From: Sphingomonas sp. YR710
Lineage (GTDB): Bacteria; Pseudomonadota; Alphaproteobacteria; Sphingomonadales; Sphingomonadaceae
Assembly: GCF_900101455.1 (NCBI RefSeq)
Contig: NZ_FMZJ01000017.1
Location: forward strand, 1 to 64,000
Direction of reading: 5' to 3'
Length of the DNA: 64,000 bases
Shown: one piece after another, positions 46,184-54,428 of the stretch
Layout: every line of letters starts with the position of its first letter
How positions within the stretch are numbered: the first letter of the stretch is position 1
The notes under the pieces: model-generated
What the model was told of the DNA's origin: nothing
The model's input: the letters and a program-made list of their open reading frames with translations, nothing else
Database searches by the model: none
Made by a program: the position numbers and the translations under genes

Positions 46184-46645
46184 TCAAGGAATTCCGAGGG
46201 CAGGCGGCGTCCCGACCGAAAAGGCAATCAGCTTTGCGCCGCGCGGGCCGGGCAGGAACTTGTGGTCGCTTCCGGGCATGTAGATCGTGTCGCCGATGCC
46301 GAGGGGAAACTCGCCGTCGCCCAACAGCATGGCACCCCCTCCCTCCAGCACATGGACGATATCGATCGTGTCGCGCCAGTGCAGGTCCGGCGTGGGGGCT
46401 GGCTCGGTCGCCGGATCGTAGGCGGCGTGTTCGATCAGGACCATATTGAAGTGGCCGGGCCCGACGCTCCTGGGCCCATAATGGCTGGTTCCCGGATCGC
46501 AGGGCGGCGGCGGGCTTTGCGCTATGGCGAAGAGTGCGGTCGCGGAGATCCGCAGCGAACCGCGCACCTCAGCCGGCTTTACCTCGCTCGCCTCCAGCAC
46601 GCAGGAACGGCCGCTGGCGTCCTTGCCGACAACTATACGGCGCAT
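46184..46645 (-). CDS. cupin-domain protein
   Basis: 153 residues. The cupin fold is supported by LHWRDTIDIVHVLEGGGAML (His in the LHWR/VHVLEGG segment) and GIGDTIYMPGSDHKFL, which give the two conserved cupin motifs. It may bind a metal and act on a small organic substrate, or simply bind one. It converges on the TetR gene and lies between the P450 region and the VOC gene. Confidence 0.78.
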   Translation of the reverse strand: MRRIVVGKDASGRSCVLEASEVKPAEVRGSLRISATALFAIAQSPPPPCDPGTSHYGPRSVGPGHFNMVLIEHAAYDPATEPAPTPDLHWRDTIDIVHVLEGGGAMLLGDGEFPLGIGDTIYMPGSDHKFLPGPRGAKLIAFSVGTPPALGIP

Positions 46646-46833
46646 AGGCCCATCTCCCTGTTCAGCCGTTTATCGCGGCAGGATGTACGGGAAGACGCCA
46701 TTCGTCCAGCGCGGCGCACTTCACCCTTCTGCCGCGCGCAATTCTTCCGATACCCAGTTCATTCAGGCCTTCGGGATTGTACGGTCCCCGCTCGATCCTG
46801 TAGGCTGGGAAAAGCCGAAAAGGAGAGGCATCC

Positions 46834-47346
46834 ATGATCCTGGGCGATGTACTCCAGCATGCCTATGTCACCAACGACATCGACGAGGCGTGCCGGGTGA
46901 TGGGCCGGCGCTTCGGCGTCAACCAGTTCTGGCGCCCGAACCCACAGACGATGTCCCTCGATGATGGCTCCAACGTCGTTCTGCATAATGCCCACGCCTG
47001 GGTCGGGCCGATCTGGCTGGAACTCATCCAGCCGAAGGGTGGCGCGGACGCGCTTTGGCGGGAATGGCTGCCGACGGACAGAGGCTTCGCCATGAAGTTC
47101 CACCACATGGGTATCCACGTCGAGACCGAGAAGGAGATGCAGTCAAAATTGGCGGAGGGTCAGGCCAACGGATTGAAATTGGCGCTTTCCCTGACCGTGA
47201 TGGGCACCATGGCTCGCTATCTCGACGCTCGAGAGGACCTCGGCCACTACCTCGAATATCTCTATTTCCCCGACCCTGACACCGTGAGGATGCCCCACAT
47301 GCCTCAGAACGTACCGGGCTGGCCGGCGCCCGCGCGACCATTGTGA
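46834..47346 (+). CDS. VOC superfamily (glyoxalase-like) protein
   Basis: 170 residues. The start has a VOC metal-ligand pattern (LQHAYVTNDIDEACR, with His at about residue 9). WLELIQPKGG and the second-module His in HHMGIHVETEKEM follow, then GHYLEYLYFPD, which supplies the C-terminal metal region. It is probably a small cytoplasmic lyase, dioxygenase or isomerase. It is adjacent to the cupin and P450 genes and could be part of the same catabolic set. Substrate unknown. Confidence 0.78.
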   Translation: MILGDVLQHAYVTNDIDEACRVMGRRFGVNQFWRPNPQTMSLDDGSNVVLHNAHAWVGPIWLELIQPKGGADALWREWLPTDRGFAMKFHHMGIHVETEKEMQSKLAEGQANGLKLALSLTVMGTMARYLDAREDLGHYLEYLYFPDPDTVRMPHMPQNVPGWPAPARPL

Positions 47347-47886
47347 TTCCAGGAAACCGGGAGCACGTGCATTTTCTCAAATGATTATTTTGATCCGATG
47401 CCGAGGTGATACTTCGGGGGTGATCTGCCGTCGGCCTGGTGGCGCGCCATGGCGCCGGGAGCATCGAAGGGTTGGGCCTCGGCGAGTGTTTTAGCTCGTT
47501 CCCAGTCACGAGAACTCAGGACACAGGCGTTTGTACTACCTTTTGTACCTTCGGAGCATTAGGCTGTTTGTCACTTGCAGTTCTTAAAGCATTTTCAAGG
47601 CTTTAAGAAGAAAATGGTAGAAGAGGGACTCGAAAATGGCATATTTATCATTATAATTCAATATTTTACTATGATTGGTGTGGGTCGATACCATAATCGA
47701 TACCCTGGGACTTTTTGCTTCGGAGGTTCGAGTCCCTCGGAGCATGTTCAAGCGCGAAATTGAGTCCGTCAGCCGCGTGATTCGCTCCAGGCGTTGATCG
47801 GCACGAAAACCTAATTTCCGCGCAGCACAATAACCTAAAATCCGAACGCTCGGGGCGTCTCGACCCAAGCCCAGAGGCTGGCCGAG
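47347..47886. other. AT-rich intergenic stretch with tRNA-like T-arm relic
   Basis: 540 bases without a credible gene, with a clear drop in GC content around 47560-47720. At 47728-47750 the + strand reads GGAGGTTCGAGTCCC, then TCGGAGCA, which resembles a tRNA T-arm and acceptor end. A related CGGAGCAT occurs at about 47553. It borders the decayed island to the right and may be the scar of an integration. Confidence 0.45.
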
Positions 47887-49140
47887 TCATCCCGCCTTGA
47901 TGAGCAAGCGCCTGGCTCGATCAGCAATCAGATCGGCAAACCTGGCAAAGTTCTCACTGCCTGGCAGCCTCTGTTTCAGGCTGCTGTCGGGCGCATCCAA
48001 TTGCGCCAAGGTCGCTTCGCACAACTGCCGTATGCGACGCCGAAGATAAGGGGCACCTATGTTGACGTCCTCCGCGAACTGATCCCAGTGGCGCGATTCG
48101 ATCTCTTCCAGCGTCGCCTTCTTCGCAATTTTCATCGCCAGCTTGGGCGACAGATCGCGATAGGGGACCGTGGAAAGTAGGTCATAGAGCGGCGCCAGCC
48201 GGATTGCCCCATCGATGTGCAGCAGGCTGAAATTCTTGGCGTGCGCATCGGCATTGCCGATGATCAAATTGAAGATGGCCGCATCCGCCATCTTCAATAT
48301 GTCGCGCGCGGGGCGGGTGGCGGCCTGGCGTAGCAGAGCGAAGCTGTCCTTGAACGTGGGGCCGCCTTCGCTGGCATATTTGCGCTGTGACGGGACGCCC
48401 AACGCCTGGGCAAAATCTTCCTGATGAAGGCGAACCAATCGGCCGTCGGCGTCCCGAGTTCGGTCGTAACGCTCGATCAGCAGGAAGGATTGATCCCGGA
48501 CCCGCCGCATGGTGACCGATGCCACGTCCAGCCCGATCTCTCGGGCCAAGGTCATGCAGTAATATTCGTTCTCGGTCGTCTGCTCGAACCGCGCGATCGG
48601 TGGCTTGAGAATATGGCTGGTGGGCTGCCCCGGTGCCGGGAGCGCGATATGATCGTCGATCAGCAGGACGGGCAGCTTGGACTGCGCGCCCGCCAGGGAT
48701 AGGCGCAGACCGCCTTCACCAGCGAGCATGGGTCTCATCGGCAGATGCTGCAGTAGTTGCAGCAAATGCTCATCATCAAGAATGTCGGGCGCTCCGCTCG
48801 CAGGTGCTGGTGGGAGCTGACCTTCCGGTAACAGCATCAGTGCGCCGGCGATTTCGCCGCCGAGATGCTCCAGCAACTGGAATTCATTCCCGGCCGAAAC
48901 GCCTAATGCCCTGGCGATGGCGCTACGCTGCCCCTCTTCCGGCAGAATACCGCCGAAGAAGGAATGACATACCCGTCTGCTGAACGGCTCCACCTGCTTT
49001 GGCAACGAGAAAGACAGCGCTGGTGCATCGGTGTCTTCGAGCCATTCGGGTGCGTAGCTGAACCCCATGTCGCCATAGTCGTTGAGGTGCAGGAATCCGG
49101 CGACCTTACCGCCCCACCATATGGAAAGCTGCTTGCTCAT
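47887..49140 (-). CDS. hipA: HipA-family toxin kinase
   Basis: 417 residues from the ATG at 49140, overlapping the hipB stop by four bases. Motifs: SLAGAQSKLPV for the ATP-binding P-loop, IIGNADAHAKNFSLLH for the catalytic HxD-like loop, and LAPLYDLLST for the metal-binding Asp. HipA phosphorylates a tRNA synthetase (GltX in E. coli) and causes growth arrest. It appears intact and is partnered with hipB. Confidence 0.92.
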   Translation of the reverse strand: MSKQLSIWWGGKVAGFLHLNDYGDMGFSYAPEWLEDTDAPALSFSLPKQVEPFSRRVCHSFFGGILPEEGQRSAIARALGVSAGNEFQLLEHLGGEIAGALMLLPEGQLPPAPASGAPDILDDEHLLQLLQHLPMRPMLAGEGGLRLSLAGAQSKLPVLLIDDHIALPAPGQPTSHILKPPIARFEQTTENEYYCMTLAREIGLDVASVTMRRVRDQSFLLIERYDRTRDADGRLVRLHQEDFAQALGVPSQRKYASEGGPTFKDSFALLRQAATRPARDILKMADAAIFNLIIGNADAHAKNFSLLHIDGAIRLAPLYDLLSTVPYRDLSPKLAMKIAKKATLEEIESRHWDQFAEDVNIGAPYLRRRIRQLCEATLAQLDAPDSSLKQRLPGSENFARFADLIADRARRLLIKAG

Positions 49141-49349
49141 TTGATGCGTGCCGGCGTTGCAATGGAAACATCGCAGCCGAGGGCCGCAAGAACCTGCAAT
49201 GCCTTGCCCAATTGCAGCGTCGGCTTGCCTGCCTCCAGGTCGACGATGAAGCGCACTCCGACACCGCAAGCTGCGGCGAGCTCTTGCTGCCGCAACCCTT
49301 GCGCCTTCCGTTCTTCCCGAACGATCCTGCCGAGTGCGTTGCTATCCAT
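49137..49349 (-). CDS. hipB: HipB-like antitoxin, helix-turn-helix protein
   Basis: 70 residues from the ATG at 49349, with GGGAAA just upstream. The Cro/C1-type helix-turn-helix is clear (REERKAQGLRQQELAAACGV then RFIVDLEAGKPTLQLGK). The start at 49349 is preferred over an in-frame ATG 40 codons upstream, because that extension would read through two of the operators. It overlaps hipA by four bases and should repress the pair through the three operators upstream. Confidence 0.88.
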   Translation of the reverse strand: MDSNALGRIVREERKAQGLRQQELAAACGVGVRFIVDLEAGKPTLQLGKALQVLAALGCDVSIATPARIK

Positions 49350-49350
49350 T

Positions 49351-49364
49351 TTCCCGAGCGGGAA
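49351..49364. promoter_or_regulatory. HipB operator 1 (TTCCCGAGCGGGAA)
   Basis: A 14-base palindrome with one central mismatch. It begins two bases before the hipB start codon and overlaps its ribosome site. Confidence 0.7.
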
Positions 49365-49399
49365 TATAATCGATCCCGCCCGCCTAAACAAGGCAATTA

Positions 49400-49413
49400 T
49401 TCCCGATCGGGAA
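49400..49413. promoter_or_regulatory. HipB operator 2 (TTCCCGATCGGGAA)
   Basis: A perfect 14-base palindrome, 49 bases from operator 1 on centre. It lies in the promoter region of hipBA. Confidence 0.75.
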
Positions 49414-49449
49414 ATTTTCTGACGAACGGATCTTCGAAGGGCCGAATTA

Positions 49450-49463
49450 TTCCCGATCGGGAA
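49450..49463. promoter_or_regulatory. HipB operator 3 (TTCCCGATCGGGAA)
   Basis: A perfect palindrome extending to 16 bases (ATTCCCGATCGGGAAT), 50 bases from operator 2. All three sites lie on about the same helical face. Confidence 0.75.
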
Positions 49464-49499
49464 TTTCATGGCAACTCTACGAAATCAGCCCGGGAAAAG

Positions 49500-49553
49500 C
49501 CATGTGACAAAACCTTGATATATTTTAATTTTATCATAGGAATTGTCACATGG
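49500..49553. promoter_or_regulatory. inverted repeat at the abiEi promoter
   Basis: CCATGTGACAA at 49500-49510 and TTGTCACATGG at 49543-49553 are perfect reverse complements with a 32-base spacer. The second arm covers the abiEi start codon. AbiEi proteins are known to repress their own promoter through inverted repeats, so this is the probable operator. Confidence 0.65.
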
Positions 49554-50069
49554 CCACCGACACCGCGAACCAGCGTGATCGCCTGACGCGCTTGCTCCAA
49601 TGCAGCGCCCTTCTGCGTGCTCGGGAACTTCGCAGCGCCGGAATAGCCTCGGAAACGATCGCGCGTGCGGTGAAGGCCGGCGAGATCGAGCGGGTCGCGC
49701 GTGGACTTTATCAGCGCCCGGACGCGCCGATTGATGCCGCGCAGAGTGTGGGTTGCGATCGGCCGCGGAGACTGGTCGCCCGTCGCTTTCTATCCTCCCA
49801 CGCGGATTATCCGGCTCAGCGAGAAATATCTCCATCAAGGCGTCGAGCATCACATGATCTCGGGCGTTAGCGTCCCGGTCTACTCGGTTCCGAAAACGCT
49901 CGCCGATCTGTTTCGAAACTCCAGGCTGGTCGAACGCTCCATTGCGGTGGAGGGGCTGCGCGCGGCCCTTGCCCAGCGCAGAGCGACCCCGGGCGTGATC
50001 GCGCAAGCGGCCATCGCCGGCGGCGCATGGCGTATCATGCGGCCTTATCTGGAAGCTCTCACCTGCTAG
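49550..50069 (+). pseudogene. abiEi-type antitoxin, frameshifted and internally deleted
   Basis: The first frame (49550 to about 49735) reads MATDTANQRDRLTRLLQ, a helix-turn-helix start, then VARGLYQRPDAP, as in AbiEi_4 antitoxins. The reading then has to shift by one frame near 49735 to MPRRVWVAIGRGDWSPV, and continues to the end (YSVPKTLADLFRNSRLVERS, AIAGGAWRIMRPYLEAL). About 30 residues expected between (the VSALAFHxLTxQ region) are missing. A deletion and frameshift have destroyed the gene. No AbiEii toxin gene follows it. Confidence 0.8.
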
Positions 50070-50186
50070 CGCTCTACCAATCGCTTGATGCATCGGTAGG
50101 GGATGAACGTGGATCGCCCGATCTTGACGGTTTCGATCTCGCCGGATTGGATAAGCTCATACAGGGTCGAACGGCCGATAACCAAG
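50066..50186 (-). pseudogene. excisionase/AlpA-like helix-turn-helix remnant
   Basis: A 3' fragment reading IGRSTLYELIQSGEIETVKI then GRSTFIPYRCIKRLVER before a stop at 50066. This is the C-terminal part of a MerR-like HTH_17 excisionase. It has no start of its own; the upstream part is replaced by integrase sequence, with the join near 50180-50190. Confidence 0.7.
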
Positions 50187-50720
50187 GCGCCTCAGCGCAG
50201 CATTTATGGTGTTCTCGGACATGCACTGCCGGGGCGACCGAAATGACGGAAAGAGGAATCGGCCGTCTCCCGTAAGCGGACGCAACTCCTCCAGCATGGC
50301 GAGCACCTGGCGCGAAAGCGGCACCCGATGCGGCCGGCGCATCTTCATCTTCTCGGGTGGCAGCGACCAGATTGCACCACTGATGTCGAATTCAGTCCAT
50401 TCGGCTTGGCGCAGTTCGCCTGGCCGCACGAAAAGATGCGGTGACAACCTGAGCGCAATCGCCGTGAGTCTTCTCCTGGGCGGGATCCAGCCCGGCCGCG
50501 ATCTGCTTGCGTGCCTCGTCCCGGCGAACGCGGGCGTCGGCCAGGCTCACCTCGGGCCAGGGTCCGAGGTGAAGGGTCTTCTGCCGACCGAGGTAGCGAT
50601 AGCTAAGCCGCCATAGTTTCGAGCCGTTGGCTGGACGGTCAGGAAAAGGCCCTGCGAATCCGAGAGGTTAAAGGGCTTCGCCGTGGGCTTGGCGGAAGTG
50701 ATTTGGATGTGAGTCAGCAT
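50180..50720 (-). pseudogene. P4-type tyrosine integrase remnant
   Basis: Begins at an ATG (50720) with MLTHIQITSAKPTAKPFNLS, an Arm-DNA-binding (DUF4102) domain. Near 50627 one base is missing, shifting the frame; the second frame continues GSKLWRLSYRYLGRQKTLHL and ADARVRRDEARKQIAAGLDP. An internal deletion near 50470 removes the core-binding domain and joins to ALRLSPHLFVRPGELRQAEW, which carries the first catalytic Arg. The HxxR and Tyr region is lost, since the frame runs out at AALRRLGY. It lies about 180 bases from the tRNA-Leu 3' end, the usual integration site for such elements. Confidence 0.82.
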
Positions 50721-50897
50721 CGTGTTGGTCCCAGCTTTGCCGGGTCGATCCAGCACCAACAAAAACACCAACAAATGTGGTGGTCTTGTGCCGGATTCGG
50801 GTGGATCGCCCCGGACGGTTGCCGGCGATTCTCACCGAAAAAATGCTGTGAAACCAGCCGCTTGCTGGATGTCCCTGGACGTGCCCAGGAGAACAAA

Positions 50898-50984
<87 letters not shown>

Positions 50985-51084
50985 ATCAGGAGTGAGGCCG
51001 GGCGGATAGCGGCGAGGCTTGTGTCTTGTCAACCGCTTCCGTGCAGGGCAATGCGGCTTCATCGAAAATATGAAGGATTTGGCG

Positions 51085-52026
51085 ATGGGCCGGCTGGTGA
51101 CATTGTTTGGCGGTGGCGGATTTCTGGGCCGTTATGTCGCGCAGGAACTGCTGAAGGCGGGGGCTCGCGTGCGCATCGCCGAGCGCGACCCTTCCGACGC
51201 ATGGTTCCTGAAGCCGCTGGGCGGGCTGGGGCAGACGCAGTTCGTGGCGGCCGACGTGACCAAGCCGGCCAGCGTGGCCAGGGCGGTCCATGGATCGGAC
51301 AGCGTCGTCAATCTCGTCGGTATATTGAAGGGCGATTTCGATCGGATCCATCATGTCGGCGCGGCCAATGTCGCCAAGGCGGCGAAGGCGGCGGGGTCGA
51401 CCACCTTCGTGCAGGTGTCGGCGATCGGCGCCGATGCCGAATCGGGTTCGGCTTATGGCCGCAGCAAGGCGGCCGGCGAAGCGGCGGTGAAAAGCGCATT
51501 CCCCGCGGCGACGATCGTGCGGCCCTCGGTGATCTTCGGGCAGGAAGACGGCTTCATCAATCGCTTTGCCAAGATGCAGATGATGCCGTTCGTGCCGGTG
51601 TTGCGCGGGAACGCGAAGCTGCAGCCGGTGTGGGCATCCGATGTCGCCAAGGCTATCGCGGCGGCGGCACTCGAGCCCGACCTTTATGCGCGCAATACCT
51701 TCGAGCTCGGCGGGCCCGAGGTCGTGACGATGCAGGGGCTGAACGAGTGGATCGCCAAAGCGACAGGGCGCAAACCCAATTTCGTGCCCGTGCCCGATGC
51801 GGTAGGCGCGATCATCGCGGCGATCGGATCCTTTGTGCCGGGCGCGCCGATCACCGGCGATCAGTGGCAGATGCTGCTGACCGACAACGTCGTGGCGCCG
51901 GGCGCGGCCGGGCTGGAGGCGTTCGGGATCGCGCCGACGCCGATGGAGGCCGTCGCGCCCGCCTGGCTGGTGCAATATCGCCTGCACGGCCGTTTCACCG
52001 TGAACACGAAATCGGCGGTGCAATAA
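51085..52026 (+). CDS. NDUFA9-like NAD(P)-binding (complex I-associated) protein
   Basis: 313 residues from the ATG at 51085, seven bases after AAGGAT; an in-frame ATG five codons earlier is a less likely start. An extended SDR/atypical family: TLFGGGGFLGRYVAQELL for the nucleotide site, SDSVVNLVGIL, and VQVSAIGADAESGSAYGRSK for the active-site region, as in complex I NDUFA9-like proteins. It is followed immediately by uppP. The role in the bacterium is uncertain. Confidence 0.8.
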   Translation: MGRLVTLFGGGGFLGRYVAQELLKAGARVRIAERDPSDAWFLKPLGGLGQTQFVAADVTKPASVARAVHGSDSVVNLVGILKGDFDRIHHVGAANVAKAAKAAGSTTFVQVSAIGADAESGSAYGRSKAAGEAAVKSAFPAATIVRPSVIFGQEDGFINRFAKMQMMPFVPVLRGNAKLQPVWASDVAKAIAAAALEPDLYARNTFELGGPEVVTMQGLNEWIAKATGRKPNFVPVPDAVGAIIAAIGSFVPGAPITGDQWQMLLTDNVVAPGAAGLEAFGIAPTPMEAVAPAWLVQYRLHGRFTVNTKSAVQ

Positions 52027-52029
52027 GCG

Positions 52030-52827
52030 ATGGCTATGTCGTTGCTGTCGGTGATCCTCCTCGGCGTCGTCGAGGGGGTGACCGAGTTTTTGCCGGTGTC
52101 GTCGACCGGGCACCTGATCCTCGCCGGCGAGATCATGAAGGTGCCCGAAGGAAGCGAAACCTTCGATATCGTGATCCAGCTCGGCGCGATCCTGGCGGTG
52201 GTCGTACTCTATCGTCACAAGTTTGCCGCCGTTCTGGCAGGCTTGTTTGCGCGTGATAAGCAGGCGATCCGCTTCACCTGCAACGTGCTGATCGGCTTTC
52301 TGCCCGCCGCCCTGGTCGGCGCGATTGCCTATCGCATGATCAAGGCATTGCTCACCCAGCCCATGGTGGTGGCGGTCGCGCTGATCGTCGGCGGCGTCGC
52401 CATTCTGATGATCGAACGAATGGCGCGCCGCTTTTCGGTGCACAGTGTGGAGGCGATGCCGCTGAACACGGCGTTCGGGATCGGTGTGTTTCAGTGCCTT
52501 GCGATGATCCCAGGGGTTAGCCGGTCGGGTGCGACGATCATGGGCGCGCTGGCGCTTGGCGTCGAACGCAAGACGGCAGCGGAGTACAGTTTTTTCCTGG
52601 CGGTTCCGACGATGCTGGGTGCGACGGCGCTGGCGCTATGGAAGGCGCGGCACAATCTGGGCGACAGCCAGCTATCCGATATCGCGATCGGATTTCTCGT
52701 TTCGTTCCTTGTCGCAATGCTGGTGATTCGCTGGTTCATGAATGTGGTGATGCGCCACGGATTCGCGCCGTTTGCCTGGTATCGAATCATCGTCGGCGGG
52801 GTTGCGATGCTATGGCTGCTCATGTGA
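52030..52827 (+). CDS. uppP: undecaprenyl-diphosphatase UppP (BacA)
   Basis: 265 residues with about eight hydrophobic segments. The two catalytic regions are EGVTEFLPVSSTGHLIL near the N-terminus and PGVSRSGATI at about residue 160. UppP removes a phosphate from undecaprenyl diphosphate, recycling the lipid carrier for cell wall synthesis, and gives bacitracin resistance when overproduced. It starts 3 bases after the NDUFA9-like stop, so both are in one operon. Confidence 0.95.
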   Translation: MAMSLLSVILLGVVEGVTEFLPVSSTGHLILAGEIMKVPEGSETFDIVIQLGAILAVVVLYRHKFAAVLAGLFARDKQAIRFTCNVLIGFLPAALVGAIAYRMIKALLTQPMVVAVALIVGGVAILMIERMARRFSVHSVEAMPLNTAFGIGVFQCLAMIPGVSRSGATIMGALALGVERKTAAEYSFFLAVPTMLGATALALWKARHNLGDSQLSDIAIGFLVSFLVAMLVIRWFMNVVMRHGFAPFAWYRIIVGGVAMLWLLM

Positions 52828-52898
52828 TAGGTCCGATACGGAACCATTGATTTGCGGCTCATCGTTATTTGGCAACGACTTACGGTGGGCGGCGCAAC

Positions 52899-52925
52899 AT
52901 ATAGGTCATTATAGCTTACCTATAT
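52899..52925. promoter_or_regulatory. inverted repeat upstream of gltD
   Basis: ATATAGGT at 52899-52906 and ACCTATAT at 52918-52925 are exact reverse complements with an 11-base spacer, 64 bases before the gltD start. It could be an operator for nitrogen or amino acid control. No partner regulator is evident nearby. Confidence 0.45.
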
Positions 52926-52988
52926 TGCTGAAAGCGCGTGACTCCGGGCGTTTTTCGTGAAATATCCTCCATGACGGAGGGCATTTCG

Positions 52989-54428
52989 ATGGCGAACGAA
53001 CCGATGCTGAAATTCGTGGGGCTGGGGCAGGACTATCCTGCCAAGCGCGCGCCCGATGCGCGCACCGACGATTTCGGCGAAATCTCCGCCCGCTATGCCG
53101 ATGCCAAGGCCGAGGAGCAGGCGTCGCGCTGCTCGCAATGCGGCGTGCCTTATTGCTCGACGCATTGCCCGTTGCACAACCATATTCCGGACTGGCTGAA
53201 GCTGACCACCGAGGGGCGGCTGCGCGAGGCCTATGAGCTGTCCAACGCCACCTCGACGATGCCCGAGATTTGCGGCCGCATCTGCCCGCAGGACCGGCTG
53301 TGCGAGGGCAATTGCGTCATCGAATTTTCGGGGCACGGCGCGGTCACGATCGGATCGGTCGAGAAATATATCACCGATACGGCGTGGGAGCAGGGCTGGG
53401 TCGAGCCGGTCAAGGTCGGCCCGGCGCGCGGCCAGTCGGTCGGCGTGATCGGGGCAGGGCCGGCGGGGCTCACCACCGCGGAGTTGATGCGCGCGCGCGG
53501 TTATGAGGTGCACATCTATGATCGGCACGATCGCGCGGGCGGGCTGCTGACCTATGGCATTCCGGGGTTCAAGCTCGAAAAGCCCGTCGTGATGCGGCGG
53601 GTCGATCGGCTGAAGGACGCCGGCATCGTCTTCCATCACGGTTTCGAGGTCGGCAAGGATGCGACGCTCGAGCAGCTGCGCGCAAAGCATGACGCGCTGC
53701 TGATCGCAACCGGCGTGTATAAGCCGCGTGCGATCAAGGCGCCCGGCGTCGGCGCGCCGGGGGTGATCGATGCGCTGGTCTATCTGACCGCATCGAACCG
53801 CAAGGGCTTCGGTGACGCCGTGGCCGCGTTCGACGATGGTTCGCTCAATGCCGAGGGCAAGAATGTCGTCGTGATCGGCGGCGGCGACACCGCGATGGAT
53901 TGCGTGCGCACCGCCGTGCGGCAGGGCGCGACATCGGTGAAGTGCCTCTATCGCCGCGACCGCGCCAATATGCCGGGCTCGCAACGCGAAACCAAGAATG
54001 CGGAAGAGGAGGGCGTCGAATTCGTCTGGCTGTCCGCGCCTGAAGCGTTCGATGGCACCGAAGGCGTGAGCGGCGTGCGCGCGATCAAGATGCGGCTCGG
54101 CCAGCCCGATGCCTCGGGCAGGCGCGCGCCCGAGCCCGATCCCGGCACCGAATTCCGGCTCGATGCCGATCTGGTGATCAAGGCTTTGGGCTTCGATCCC
54201 GAGGATCTGCCCGGCATGTTCGGCGCGCCCGAACTGTCGGTGACGCGCTGGGGAACGCTCAGGGTCGATCACAAGACGATGCAGACCAGCCTCGACGGCG
54301 TGTTCGCGGCGGGCGATATCGTGCGCGGCGCTTCGCTGGTGGTGTGGGCGATCCGCGACGGGCGCGACGTGGCCGATCGGATGTATGCCTATCTGAAGGC
54401 CAAGGCGAAGCAGAAGGTGGCGGCGTGA
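52989..54428 (+). CDS. gltD: glutamate synthase (NADPH) small subunit
   Basis: 479 residues from the ATG at 52989, seven bases after GGAGGG; an ATG six codons earlier is less likely. The N-terminal Cys-rich iron-sulfur region is CSQCGVPYCSTHCPLHN and EICGRICPQDRLCEGNCVIE. The FAD motif is GVIGAGPAGLTTAE and the NADPH motif is VVVIGGGDTAMDCVRTAV. It transfers electrons from NADPH to the large subunit. Here gltD comes before gltB and is separated from it by three genes, unlike the usual gltBD order. Confidence 0.93.
   Translation: MANEPMLKFVGLGQDYPAKRAPDARTDDFGEISARYADAKAEEQASRCSQCGVPYCSTHCPLHNHIPDWLKLTTEGRLREAYELSNATSTMPEICGRICPQDRLCEGNCVIEFSGHGAVTIGSVEKYITDTAWEQGWVEPVKVGPARGQSVGVIGAGPAGLTTAELMRARGYEVHIYDRHDRAGGLLTYGIPGFKLEKPVVMRRVDRLKDAGIVFHHGFEVGKDATLEQLRAKHDALLIATGVYKPRAIKAPGVGAPGVIDALVYLTASNRKGFGDAVAAFDDGSLNAEGKNVVVIGGGDTAMDCVRTAVRQGATSVKCLYRRDRANMPGSQRETKNAEEEGVEFVWLSAPEAFDGTEGVSGVRAIKMRLGQPDASGRRAPEPDPGTEFRLDADLVIKALGFDPEDLPGMFGAPELSVTRWGTLRVDHKTMQTSLDGVFAAGDIVRGASLVVWAIRDGRDVADRMYAYLKAKAKQKVAA

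Noticed and set aside
47728-47750. Possible attachment-site copy of tRNA-Leu(CAG)
   Set aside because: Orientation is opposite and the match does not go beyond the general T-arm consensus.
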